A DNA stretch of 19,119 nucleotides from Candidatus Latescibacterota bacterium. GTDB lineage: Bacteria > Latescibacterota > UBA2968 > UBA8231. The position numbers and the translations under genes are program-made. Below are positions 1 through 7,263 of this stretch, piece after piece (the stretch's first letter is position 1; every line of letters starts with the position of its first letter). Location: the NCBI GenBank assembly GCA_022827165.1, contig JAJDTN010000027.1, forward strand, positions 1-19,119, given 5' to 3'. The notes under the pieces are model-generated. The model worked only from the letters and a program-made list of their open reading frames with translations, ran no database searches and was not told where the DNA came from.

Positions 1-695
1 TAGTCCTCGCCCAGCACCTCCAGCAGGCTGGAGCGGGTCATGCGGGCGATGACGGCCAGGGGGATCGTCCCCAGGGCCAGGGCCGGCAGCACGAGGTGGC
101 GCAGGGCGTCGCCGAGGGCCGCCAGGTCGCCGGCGAGGAGCGCGTCGAGGATGTAGAAGCCGGTGCGCGCCTCGATGTAGGTGTGGGCGGAGATGCGGCC
201 GGAGATGGGGAACAGGGGCAGCTGCACGGCCAGCAGCAGGATGAGGACGAGGGCGAGCCAGAACACGGGCATGGAGATGCCGGCGGTGGCCGCGGTCATG
301 CTCAGATGGTCGAGGAAGCCGCCGCGGCGCACGGCGGCGACCATGCCGAGGGCGAGACCGCCGGCGATGGCGAAGCACATCGCCGCCAGGGTCAGCTCGC
401 AGGTGGCCGGAAAGCGGTCGAAGATCTCCACCGTGACCAGCTCGTGGGTGCGGAAGGAGCGGCCCAGGTCGCCGCGCATCAGATCGGCGAAGAACCGGCC
501 GAGCTGCACGTGGAAGGGCTGGTCGAGGCCCAGCTCCTGGCGCAGGGCCGCCAGGGTCTCGGCGTTGGCGCGCTCGCCGAGCATCACCTGGGCCGGGTCC
601 CCCGGCACCAGGTAGATCATCAGGAAGACGAGGACCGAGATCCCGAGCACCGTCGGGACCAGGAGCGTCAGGCGCCGGAGGATGAAGGCGGTCAC
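1..695 (-). CDS. DppB-like ABC transporter permease (3' end outside window)
   Basis: Inner-membrane permease subunit of a peptide/nickel-type (family 5) ABC importer. The translation begins MTAFILRRLTLLVPTVLGIS, followed by the family signature LVPGDPAQVMLG and LGLDQPFHVQLGRFF, then several hydrophobic helices (for example MPVFWLALVLILLLAVQLPL). It breaks off at SSLLEVLGEDY, the start of the conserved cytoplasmic EAA loop that contacts the ATPase, so about 231 residues are visible and roughly 80-100 are missing. The GTG start is fixed by an in-frame TGA six codons upstream with no other start between; no good Shine-Dalgarno is visible. It lies 56 bases after the DppA-like gene, the usual order of dpp/opp operons. 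A DppC-like permease and ATPases are expected further left. Whether the substrate is a dipeptide, another oligopeptide or a metal chelate cannot be told from this subunit. Confidence 0.93.
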   Translation of the reverse strand, partial: MTAFILRRLTLLVPTVLGISVLVFLMIYLVPGDPAQVMLGERANAETLAALRQELGLDQPFHVQLGRFFADLMRGDLGRSFRTHELVTVEIFDRFPATCELTLAAMCFAIAGGLALGMVAAVRRGGFLDHLSMTAATAGISMPVFWLALVLILLLAVQLPLFPISGRISAHTYIEARTGFYILDALLAGDLAALGDALRHLVLPALALGTIPLAVIARMTRSSLLEVLGED

Positions 696-751
696 GGCCC
701 GGCGGGGCTTTCACCGGAGGGGGCCGGCGCCGGCGGCCGCCGGCGGGCGGC

Positions 752-2332
752 TCACCGCGGCGCGAAGTAGACGGGCTGGAACCACTTGCTGCCGGTGGGG
801 TGCAGGGCGAAGCCGCCCACGCCGCGGCGGAAGGCGGCTGTCTGCGTGGCGTGCACCAGCGGCACCCACGGCGCGTCCCGGTGGACGATCTCCTGGGCCT
901 GGCGGTAGAGCCGGGTGCGCTCGGCGGGGTCGACGCTGTGGCGGGCCTCGACCAGCACCTCGTGGAGCTCGTCGGAGCGGTAGAAGGCCACGTTCTGGGC
1001 CGGCTTCACCGCCGCCGTCTTGTCCAGCAGGACGTAGAGGAAGTTGTCGGGATCGCCGTTGTCGCCCGTCCATCCCAGCAGGCACATGTCGTGCTGCCCG
1101 TCGAAGACCTTGTCGAGGTAGGTGGCCCACTCGGTGGTCACCAGCTCCACCTCGATGCCGACGCGGCCCAGGTCGGCCTGCAGGGCCTGGGCGATCTTCT
1201 CCGGCTGCGGCATGTACGGCCGCGTCGCCAGGGGCACCCACAGCTCGGTGGAGAACCCGCCGGCCAGCCCCGCCTCGGCGAGCAGCTCCCGGGCGCGCTC
1301 CGGGTCGTACTCGTAGGCGGCCACGTCGTCGTTGTAGCTCCACATGACGGGCGGGATCGGGTTCTTGGCCGGCACCGCCAGGCCGGCGTAGAAGTTGTCC
1401 ACCAAGGACTGCTTGTTCACCGCGTGGTTGACGGCGCGGCGGACCCGCAGGTCGCCGAAGGGCTCCTTGTCGAGGTTCATCGCCAGGTAGCCCACGTTCA
1501 TCCCGGGCTGGGTGAGGAGCTGGATCTCGGGGTCGGAGCGGATGCTCTCGATGAACTCCGGGTTGAGGTTGTCGACGCCGTGGACGTCGCCGGCGCGCAG
1601 CTCGAGGAAGCGCACCGAGGCGTCCTGGATGTACTTGAAGACGAGGCGGTCGATCCGCGGAGCCTCGCCCCAGTAGCCGTCGAAGCGCTCGAGGACGATG
1701 CGCTCGTCCTTGCGCCACTCGACGAAACGGAAGGGACCGGTGCCCACCGGGTTCTTGAAGTAGTCGGCGCCGTGGCGCTCCACCGCCGCCGGCGAGACGA
1801 TGCCGCAGAAGTTCATGCCCAGGGTCGACAGGAAGGGGGCGCTGGGGGCGGCCAGCTCCATGACGAAGGTCGAGTCGTCGGGGGCGGACATGTGGGCGAC
1901 GATGTCGTCCATGCCCATGTCCTTCCAGTACTTGTAGTTGCCGGCGGCGGGCCGGTACCGGGGATGGTCGGGGAAGAACTGGCGGCCGAGGGAGAACAGA
2001 ACCGCCTGTGCGGTGAAGGGCGTGCCGTCGTGGAAGCGCACGCCGGTGCGCAGGTGGAAGGTCCAGCGCAGGCCGTCGTCGCTGACCTCCCACCGGCGGG
2101 CCAGCTGAGGGAGTACCTGGGTCGACTCCGCCTCGTAGGTGACCAGGGTCTCGTAGATGTTGTCGCAGACCTTGAAGGACTCGCCGTCGTTCTCCAGGGC
2201 CGGGTCGAGGCCGACGGAGTCGGCGCCGCGTCCGAAGACCAGCACCTTCTGCGCCTCGGGGGCGGGGCCGCCGCCGCAGGCGCCCAGCAGCAGCAGGGCG
2301 CCGAGGGCCGCGGCCAGGCGGGCAGGGGCCAC
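752..2332 (-). CDS. DppA-like peptide-binding lipoprotein (SBP family 5)
   Basis: Solute-binding protein that captures the substrate outside the inner membrane and delivers it to the adjacent permease. The 526-residue length is usual for the family. The N-terminus has a hydrophobic core ending in LLLLGAC, a good lipobox with Cys19 as the lipidated residue. Family 5 features follow: SVGLDPALENDGESFKVCDN, RRWEVSDDGLRWTFHLRTGV (typical SBP_bac_5 opening), NPVGTGPFRFVEW, and near residue 415 GWTGDNGDPDNFLYVLL. The last closely matches the motif of dipeptide-binding DppA proteins and argues for peptides over free nickel. Starts at GTG with GGAG 8 bases upstream, the Shine-Dalgarno lying across the preceding stop codon. 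Only 4 bases separate it from the TIM-barrel gene, so the two are surely co-transcribed. Some DppA homologues also bind heme; substrate here is not determined. Confidence 0.95.
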   Translation of the reverse strand: MAPARLAAALGALLLLGACGGGPAPEAQKVLVFGRGADSVGLDPALENDGESFKVCDNIYETLVTYEAESTQVLPQLARRWEVSDDGLRWTFHLRTGVRFHDGTPFTAQAVLFSLGRQFFPDHPRYRPAAGNYKYWKDMGMDDIVAHMSAPDDSTFVMELAAPSAPFLSTLGMNFCGIVSPAAVERHGADYFKNPVGTGPFRFVEWRKDERIVLERFDGYWGEAPRIDRLVFKYIQDASVRFLELRAGDVHGVDNLNPEFIESIRSDPEIQLLTQPGMNVGYLAMNLDKEPFGDLRVRRAVNHAVNKQSLVDNFYAGLAVPAKNPIPPVMWSYNDDVAAYEYDPERARELLAEAGLAGGFSTELWVPLATRPYMPQPEKIAQALQADLGRVGIEVELVTTEWATYLDKVFDGQHDMCLLGWTGDNGDPDNFLYVLLDKTAAVKPAQNVAFYRSDELHEVLVEARHSVDPAERTRLYRQAQEIVHRDAPWVPLVHATQTAAFRRGVGGFALHPTGSKWFQPVYFAPR

Positions 2333-2336
2333 GGGG

Positions 2337-3329
2337 CTACTCCGAGAAGGCCGCGTCGAAGGCCGCTTCGGAGGGCTCGAAGTCGACCTCCTTGACGAAA
2401 GCGCAGGCCTCGGCGGCGCCGTGCTCGCGGTCCATGCCGCCGTCCTCCCACTCCACCGAGAGGGGGCCGTCGTAGCGGATGCGGTTGAGGGCGCGGATGA
2501 TCTCCTCGAAGTCGATGTTGCCGCGGCCGAGGGAGCGGAAGTCCCAGTAGCGGCGCCGGTCTCCGAAGGCGGTGTGGCCGCCGAAGACGCCGGCCTCGGT
2601 GGGGATCGCCGACCAGCCCACGTCCTTCATGTGCACGTGGAAGATGCGGTCGGCGAAGCGGTGGATGAACTCCACGTAGTCGACGCCCTGGTAGCCGAGG
2701 TGGCTGGGATCGTAGTTGAAGCCGAAGGCGGGATGGCCGTCGAGGGCGTCGACGGCGCGCTCCGCCGAGGCGATGTCGAAGGCGATCTCCGTGGGATGCA
2801 CCTCGAGGGCGAACTTGACGCCCGCCTCCTGGAACTCGTCGAGGATCGGCCGGAAGCGGTCGGCGAAGTCGGTGAAGCCGGCGTCGATCATCTCGTCGGA
2901 GGTTGGGGGGAAGGAGTAGAGCAGGTGCCAGATGGAGCTGCCCGTGAAGCCGTTGACCACCTCCACGCCGAGGCGGGCGGCGGCCTGCGCCGTGGCCACC
3001 AGTTCGGCGGCGGCGCGCTGGCGCACGCCCTCGGGGTCGCCGTCGCCCCACACGTACTCCGGGAGGATCGCCTGGTGGCGGCCGTCGATGTTGTCGCACA
3101 CGGCCTGGCCCACGAGGTGGGCGGAGATCGAGAACAGCTGCAGGTCGTGCTCCTCGAGGAGGGCCCGGCGGTCGGCGCAGTAGGCGTCGTCGGCCTTCGG
3201 CACCTCGAAGTGGTCTCCCCAGCAGGCCAGCTCGAGGCCGTCGTAACCGAAGCTGCGCGCCTTCTCGCACATGGTCGGGGTGTCGAGGTCGGCCCACTGG
3301 CCGGTGAACAAGGTAACGGGTCTGGCCAT
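2337..3329 (-). CDS. Sugar phosphate isomerase/epimerase (xylose isomerase-like TIM barrel)
   Basis: A 330-residue, probably cytoplasmic enzyme of the AP_endonuc_2/xylose-isomerase-like superfamily (IolE, YcjR and related isomerases, epimerases or dehydratases). The predicted metal site can be read in order: Glu176 in ALEVHPTE, Asp207 and His210 in [10 protein letters not shown], His231/His233 in FHVHMKD, and Glu293 in LSVEWED. N-terminal [11 protein letters not shown] and [10 protein letters not shown] fit the first barrel strands. No signal peptide. The ATG start is preceded by a purine-rich AGGGAGAA Shine-Dalgarno. It follows the FG-GAP gene after 44 bases and runs into the SBP gene after 4, so it may act on a carbohydrate linked to that import or cofactor operon. 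The exact substrate cannot be assigned; members of this fold are often misannotated as xylose isomerase or hydroxypyruvate isomerase. Confidence 0.9.
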   Translation of the reverse strand: MARPVTLFTGQWADLDTPTMCEKARSFGYDGLELACWGDHFEVPKADDAYCADRRALLEEHDLQLFSISAHLVGQAVCDNIDGRHQAILPEYVWGDGDPEGVRQRAAAELVATAQAAARLGVEVVNGFTGSSIWHLLYSFPPTSDEMIDAGFTDFADRFRPILDEFQEAGVKFALEVHPTEIAFDIASAERAVDALDGHPAFGFNYDPSHLGYQGVDYVEFIHRFADRIFHVHMKDVGWSAIPTEAGVFGGHTAFGDRRRYWDFRSLGRGNIDFEEIIRALNRIRYDGPLSVEWEDGGMDREHGAAEACAFVKEVDFEPSEAAFDAAFSE

Positions 3330-3373
3330 TTCTCCCTCTCCTCTTCCAGGTGTCGGGGGGCCCGCGCTCCGGC

Positions 3374-4147
3374 CTATTGGCGCGCGGACTTCATCCTTCG
3401 CAGGTCGATGTCGAAGATGCGCAGGAACCTGCCGCCGAACTCGCCCACCACCTCCGGGATCTCGTCGTCGTCGACGTCGAGGAGGCCGATGCGCTCGCCG
3501 AAGCTCTCCGGCGACTGCCACTCCAGGTCGCGGTAGCGGGCGTCGAAGACGAAACCGTCGTTGAGGACGATCTCGTCGGCGCCGTCGCCGTCCACGTCGC
3601 CCACGAGGAGGTCGGTGGAGGTCAGGTTGTCCTGGTCGCTGCGCCACTCCTCGAAGCGGTCGCGGCCGTCGTAGATGACCAGCCGTCCGTCGGCCACGAA
3701 GAGCAGCTCCGGCTGCTCGTCGTCGTCGACGTCGTGCACCGCCAGGGCCGAGATCTGCTCGTAGTCGGTGGCGGGATTGCTCCACAGGAAGTGGTAGTCG
3801 CCGAGGTCGAGGAGGTGAATGCGCCCGCCTTCGGTATACACGAGGATCTCCCGAAGGCCGTCGAGGTCGGCGTCGGCCAGCACCAGTCCGGAGACGGAGC
3901 TCTCCAGGTACTCGCTGATCCAGACCTCGGCGTAGGCGCCGTCCCGGCCTTCGTAGACGTGCACGAAGCCGTGGATGTCGCCGAGGGCGAAGCGCTCCAC
4001 GCCGTCCTTGCCGGGGGGCAGGGGCAGGACGCTGTCGAACTCGTCGAAGGCGCCCCGGCCGGGGATCTCCGAGAGTTCGGGAGCCGGCGCGGACGCCGCC
4101 CGGGAGCAGGCCATTCCGATGGCGAGGGCGAGGGCGAGGGTTCTCAT
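3374..4147 (-). CDS. Small exported FG-GAP/VCBS-like repeat protein
   Basis: A 257-residue exported protein of unknown role. The N-terminus is a signal peptide ([20 protein letters not shown]). Cys14 could be lipidated, but the lipobox is imperfect (Gly rather than Leu at -3), so cleavage after AASA near residue 20 is an alternative. Four aspartate-rich loops recur about every 45 residues: DADLDGLRE (92-100), DVDDDEQPE (139-147), DVDGDGADE (184-192) and DVDDDEIPE (224-232). Each is followed by a hydrophobic strand such as ILVYT, LLFVA or IVLND. This is the FG-GAP/VCBS pattern of calcium-binding beta-propeller blades, with Glu at the last ligand position throughout. Four blades alone would be too few for a closed propeller, so degenerate blades or assembly with a partner is possible. 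Its ATG overlaps the larC stop (ATGA), implying coupled translation. Function not recognised. Confidence 0.85.
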   Translation of the reverse strand: MRTLALALAIGMACSRAASAPAPELSEIPGRGAFDEFDSVLPLPPGKDGVERFALGDIHGFVHVYEGRDGAYAEVWISEYLESSVSGLVLADADLDGLREILVYTEGGRIHLLDLGDYHFLWSNPATDYEQISALAVHDVDDDEQPELLFVADGRLVIYDGRDRFEEWRSDQDNLTSTDLLVGDVDGDGADEIVLNDGFVFDARYRDLEWQSPESFGERIGLLDVDDDEIPEVVGEFGGRFLRIFDIDLRRMKSARQ

Positions 4148-5349
4148 GCGGGTTCCTCCGTGGCGGCGGAGACCGCGGCCCCGTACACGCTGAGGATGGG
4201 GACGCGGCGGCTCCGCGCCAGTCCGGCGCAGTCCTCGTACTCGGGGGCCACGCGCCGCCGGCCGTTCAGGCGGGCCACCTTCACGCGCACCGGACCGAAC
4301 TCCGTCTCCACCGAGAGGGTGGAACGCTCCAGCACGCGGCGCTCCACCTCGTAGTGGCGCACGCCGAGGCTGGTGGTCTCCCCGAGGACGACGTCGGAGA
4401 CGGCCTCGAGGTGGGCCGGATCGACGAGGACGCTGAGCAGGTGGCCGGGGCGGTTCTTCTTCATCAGCACCGGGGTGACGTAGAGATCGCGGGCCCCGGC
4501 CTCGAGGAGGCGCTCGAAGAGGTAGCCGTAGACCTCGGGGTTCATGTCGTCCACGTTGGCCTCGAGCACGACGCAGCGCTGCCCGTCGGAGTCGGCCGCC
4601 GCCGGGTGCGACAGCCTCAGGCGCAGGACGTTGGGGGCCTGCGCCAGGTCGCGGGCGCCGGCGCCGTAGCCGACGGCGTCGAGACGCATGGCCGGCGCCG
4701 GACCGAAGCCCTCGGCCAGGGTCGTGATCAGGGCGGCCCCCGTGGGGGTCACGAGCTCGGCCTTCACATCGGTCTGCACTAGGGGAACGCCCCGGCACAG
4801 GGCCAGGACCCCCGGCGCCGGAAGCGGGTAGCGTCCGTGGGCGCACTCCACGGTGCCGGTCCCGCAGTGCAGGGCGGAGGAGTACACCCGGGTGACGCCG
4901 AGGAGTCGCAGACCGGCGACGGCTCCGGCGATGTCGACGACGGCGTCGAGGCTGCCGGCCTCGTGGAGGCCGACAGCCTCCACGTCGACGCCGTGGACCG
5001 CGGCCTCGGCCTCGGCCAGGCGGCGGAAGACCCGGCGCGCGCAGGCCTTGTCGGCCTCGTCGAGAGCGCTGCCGTCGATCCGGGCGAGCAGATCCTTCAG
5101 GTGGGTGTGCGGTGGATGACCGGGGTCGAGGTGGTGCTCCGACTCCGGGGCCTGGCCGTCGATCTCCACCCGCACGCGGGTGGCCTGCAGGCCGCAGCGG
5201 CTGACGCTCTCGCAACGAAGACGCGCGCCCACGGCGAGGCGGTCGACCTCCCGCTGCAAGCGGTCCGGCTCGAGGCCCGCGTCGACCACGGCGCCGAGGA
5301 CCATGTCGCCGCTGACGCCGGAGAGACAGTCGAAGTAGGCGGTGGTCAC
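4144..5349 (-). CDS. larC: LarC, nickel-pincer cofactor cyclometallase
   Basis: LarC is the CTP-dependent enzyme that inserts nickel into the pyridinium dithiocarboxylate mononucleotide made by LarB and LarE, giving the nickel-pincer nucleotide used by lactate racemase LarA and related 2-hydroxyacid racemases/epimerases. The 401-residue product is full length. It starts [20 protein letters not shown], has a His-rich stretch at 72-83 ([12 protein letters not shown]), [43 protein letters not shown] (263-278), [13 protein letters not shown] (296-308), GETTSLGVR and [11 protein letters not shown]. All are hallmark blocks of DUF111/LarC. It is one continuous frame, unlike the Lactobacillus gene, where larC1/larC2 are joined by programmed frameshifting. 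The GTG start overlaps the upstream stop (GTGA) and its own stop overlaps the next start (ATGA), so it is translationally coupled on both sides. No larA, larB or larE is in the window. Confidence 0.95.
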   Translation of the reverse strand: MTTAYFDCLSGVSGDMVLGAVVDAGLEPDRLQREVDRLAVGARLRCESVSRCGLQATRVRVEIDGQAPESEHHLDPGHPPHTHLKDLLARIDGSALDEADKACARRVFRRLAEAEAAVHGVDVEAVGLHEAGSLDAVVDIAGAVAGLRLLGVTRVYSSALHCGTGTVECAHGRYPLPAPGVLALCRGVPLVQTDVKAELVTPTGAALITTLAEGFGPAPAMRLDAVGYGAGARDLAQAPNVLRLRLSHPAAADSDGQRCVVLEANVDDMNPEVYGYLFERLLEAGARDLYVTPVLMKKNRPGHLLSVLVDPAHLEAVSDVVLGETTSLGVRHYEVERRVLERSTLSVETEFGPVRVKVARLNGRRRVAPEYEDCAGLARSRRVPILSVYGAAVSAATEEPA

Positions 5350-5756
5350 GTGCCGGAGGTCCGGGGGCGGCGGAACTCGGCCCGCCGGCGCTTCCAGTCC
5401 AGCTCCTCGTCGAGATCGAAAACGTCGTCGAAGTCCTCGATGCGGTCGTCCTCGGTGGTTCTCAGGCTCTGGATCTCCACCAGATTGAAGACGATCTCTC
5501 CGAAGTCGCGGGTCTTGCGGATGCCCCAGTGCTCGAAGACCGAGCGGGCGAGGGGACCGAAACGGTCGAGGGCGTGCTCGCTGATGCCGAAGGCCAGGTC
5601 GCGTCCCGAGACGTTGCGCTGGTCCCGGGGCAGATCGGCCTTGCCGAGCTTTTCCACGGTGTGCTGCAGAGCGTCGTGCACGAAGAGGTAGGCGGCCTGC
5701 TTGTAGCGGCGGTCCCGGTCGACCAGCTCTTCCAGCTTGTCGAAGTCCTGGTCCAC
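5346..5756 (-). CDS. Minf_1886-type conserved hypothetical protein
   Basis: A 136-residue, charged, soluble protein of unknown function. The blocks DRDRRYKQAAYLFVHDALQH, HVSG-like NVSGRDLAFGISEHALDRFG, and VFEHWGIRKTRDFGEIVFNL match my memory of the Minf_1886 family, first catalogued as restricted to Verrucomicrobia and Planctomycetes but seen more widely. The C-terminal portion (TTEDDRIEDFDDVFDLDEEL) is acidic and ends in a basic tail. No signal peptide or membrane segment. The start is GTG and lacks a clear Shine-Dalgarno; it lies 72 bases after the M23 gene, beyond a perfect hairpin that could separate the two genes' expression. Its stop overlaps the larC GTG by 4 bp. Family assignment rests on remembered motif similarity; function is unknown. 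Confidence 0.85.
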   Translation of the reverse strand: MDQDFDKLEELVDRDRRYKQAAYLFVHDALQHTVEKLGKADLPRDQRNVSGRDLAFGISEHALDRFGPLARSVFEHWGIRKTRDFGEIVFNLVEIQSLRTTEDDRIEDFDDVFDLDEELDWKRRRAEFRRPRTSGT

Positions 5757-5795
5757 TTGGGGTCGGGTCCGGGGTTGGCAGTGCGGGGGGAGCTC

Positions 5796-5820
5796 GGAGG
5801 GCCAAAGTCAACGGCCCTCC
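5796..5820 (-). other. Perfect intergenic hairpin between M23 gene and Minf_1886 gene
   Basis: In the 72-base gap after the M23 stop there is a perfect 8-bp inverted repeat, GGAGGGCC and GGCCCTCC, around a 9-base loop. On the minus transcript the next bases are CGAGCTCCCCCC, with no U-tract, so it is not a classical intrinsic terminator. It may cause partial termination, protect an RNA 3' end or mark a processing site, setting the M23 gene apart from the larC group downstream. The symmetry is seen; the role is inferred. Confidence 0.5.
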
Positions 5821-5828
5821 CCCGGCTG

Positions 5829-7121
5829 TCAAGGACCGTTGGCGGCCAGCAGGGGCCCCATGGCACCGTCGGCCTTGTCGAGACGCTCCCGAAGGGTTCG
5901 GTAGTGCTCCTGGAAGGCGGGGCCGTACTCGGCGGCCAGGGGGCGCCCGCCGCCGCGGTTGACGCTGGACGGGTTGATGTGCCGCCCGTTCTGGATGAGC
6001 TCGTAGTGGAGGTGGGGGCCGGTGGCGCGGCCGGTGGCCCCCACGTGGCCCACGTGGTCCGACTTGCTCACCCGCTGCCCCTTGCGCACGAGGATGCGGC
6101 TCAGGTGGGCGTAGCGCGTCCTGTAGCCGTTGGCGTGCTTGATCTCGACCATCTTGCCGTAGCCGCCGTTCCAGCCGGCCTGGGTCACCACGCCGTGGGC
6201 CGTCGACCATACGGGCGTGCCGGGGGCGGCGGCGTAGTCGGTGCCGAGGTGGGGCAGGGAGCGTTTGAGGATGGGATGGAAGCGGCGGCGGGAGAAGGGC
6301 GAGCTGATGCGGCGGAAGGACATCGGCTTGAGGAGGAACATGCGCTCGAGGGACTCGCCGGACTCGTCGTAGTAGTCGCCGGCGCCGGTGGGGTCCTCGT
6401 AGTAGAGACCGACGCGGGAGAGAGACTCGCCCTCGTAGTGGGCCAGGAGGATCTTCCCGTAGCGCAGGAACCGGCCGTCCACCGACTGCCGCGTGAAGAC
6501 CAGGCCGAGACGGTCGCCGTGGCGCGGAACCGTGTGGAAGTCGATGACCGAGCCGAAGACATCGTCCACCACCAGGTCGGTGAGGGCATCGCTCTCCCCG
6601 GTGGCGGCGATGGCGTTGAACAGGTTGTCCTCGATGAAGACCTGGAGGGTCTCGGTGGTCTCCGTCACCGGGCGCTGCCACCGCCGGGCGATCAGCTCAT
6701 CCTCCCGGCGCTCTACCAGCACGGGCCTGTCCGGCGCCTTCACCGGGGTGTACTCGAAGCGGGCCACGGCGCGCAGGCTGTCCAGCTCCAGCTGGAAGTA
6801 GTCGCCCGGCTTCGGGTCTCTCCGCACCTCGAAGACCGGGGACAGGGCGGTGCTCAGGAGGGTGATCTGGAGGTCGGAAACCCGGTGCCGCTTGAGAGCC
6901 AGGTAGATCGATTCGTCCGGCCCCAGGGTGTCGGCGATGACGTGGCGGTGCGGGTCGGGCGCCGCGAGGCTGGCCGTGACGGGGACGGCGGCGGCCAGGC
7001 CTTGGCCGGGCTCGGAGACGGCGGAGGGGCGCGCATGGAGGTCGATGCGCACGAGAGTCAGGGCTGTGAGAGCGGTGAGGAAACCCCAGAACCCCAAAGA
7101 AGAGCGCGGCGGCAGGCTCAT
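5829..7121 (-). CDS. M23 family murein endopeptidase (MepM/LytM-like)
   Basis: Zinc metallopeptidase predicted to cut peptidoglycan cross-links in the periplasm. It has 430 residues, with a hydrophobic N-terminal segment (FWGFLTALTALTLV, 11-24) acting as signal or anchor. A long middle region (about 60-260) resembles the LysM-like/opacity-associated regions that precede the catalytic domain in MepM/YebA-type enzymes. The C-terminal M23 domain carries all zinc and catalytic motifs: His291 and Asp295 in HLGTDY, His339 in RYAHL, and the HxH pair His370/His372 in GPHLHYE. The typical GRATGPHLH and GWNGGYGKMVEIKH contexts are intact, so an active enzyme is predicted rather than a LytM-type activator. 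The ATG is preceded by GGAG about 5 bases upstream. It starts from the minus side of the bidirectional promoter at 7189-7217 and diverges from rlmN. Confidence 0.93.
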   Translation of the reverse strand: MSLPPRSSLGFWGFLTALTALTLVRIDLHARPSAVSEPGQGLAAAVPVTASLAAPDPHRHVIADTLGPDESIYLALKRHRVSDLQITLLSTALSPVFEVRRDPKPGDYFQLELDSLRAVARFEYTPVKAPDRPVLVERREDELIARRWQRPVTETTETLQVFIEDNLFNAIAATGESDALTDLVVDDVFGSVIDFHTVPRHGDRLGLVFTRQSVDGRFLRYGKILLAHYEGESLSRVGLYYEDPTGAGDYYDESGESLERMFLLKPMSFRRISSPFSRRRFHPILKRSLPHLGTDYAAAPGTPVWSTAHGVVTQAGWNGGYGKMVEIKHANGYRTRYAHLSRILVRKGQRVSKSDHVGHVGATGRATGPHLHYELIQNGRHINPSSVNRGGGRPLAAEYGPAFQEHYRTLRERLDKADGAMGPLLAANGP

Positions 7122-7165
7122 GCGACTCCAGTAGTTCGGGCGGGAAGACGCGGAGGGGGCCGCGC

Positions 7166-7193
7166 TTGACCAGATGGGGGTGTCTCCTATGCT
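7166..7193 (+). promoter_or_regulatory. Predicted sigma70-type promoter for rlmN
   Basis: TTGACC at 7166-7171 (5 of 6 consensus bases), a 16-base spacer and TATGCT at 7188-7193 (4 of 6). Transcription would start near 7200, giving a leader of about 64 bases before the GTG at 7264. The -10 hexamer lies on the same bases as the -10 of the opposing promoter. Confidence 0.6.
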
Positions 7194-7217
7194 AAACAGG
7201 CGTCATGGGAGAGTCAA
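7189..7217 (-). promoter_or_regulatory. Predicted sigma70-type promoter for the M23 gene
   Basis: Read on the minus strand: TTGACT (7217-7212, 5 of 6 consensus bases), a 17-base spacer and TAGCAT (7194-7189, 4 of 6). The start site would be near 7182, about 60 bases before the M23 ATG. It shares 7189-7193 with the plus-strand -10, so RNA polymerase could occupy only one direction at a time. Confidence 0.55.
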
Positions 7218-7263
7218 GCCACCAGAGCCACCGGTCCCCCGGCCAACCTCCCGAGGTCTCGGC

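Noticed and set aside
800..2395. A 531-codon plus-strand open frame opposite the DppA-like gene
   Set aside because: Shadow frame of low-complexity composition; the minus strand encodes an intact SBP with lipobox and family motifs.
4117..4143. Tandem GAGGGC hexamers at the start of the FG-GAP gene
   Set aside because: They encode the alternating Leu-Ala core of the signal peptide. Three copies are too few to call a repeat locus; in-frame variation would only change the hydrophobic core by two residues.
5804..5832. A minus-strand TTGACA at 5832-5827 as a -35 for the Minf_1886-larC group
   Set aside because: At a 17-base spacer the -10 would be GACTTT, only 2 of 6 consensus bases, and other spacings are no better. 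I could not support a promoter.
4144..6681. An 845-codon minus-strand frame that would fuse LarC to an N-terminal extension
   Set aside because: The extra upstream part reads through the Minf_1886 and M23 genes in another frame and is Arg/Pro-rich noise. LarC begins at the GTG overlapping the Minf_1886 stop. The same reasoning removes the upstream parts of the frames at 2337-3785, 3374-5215 and 8882-10018.
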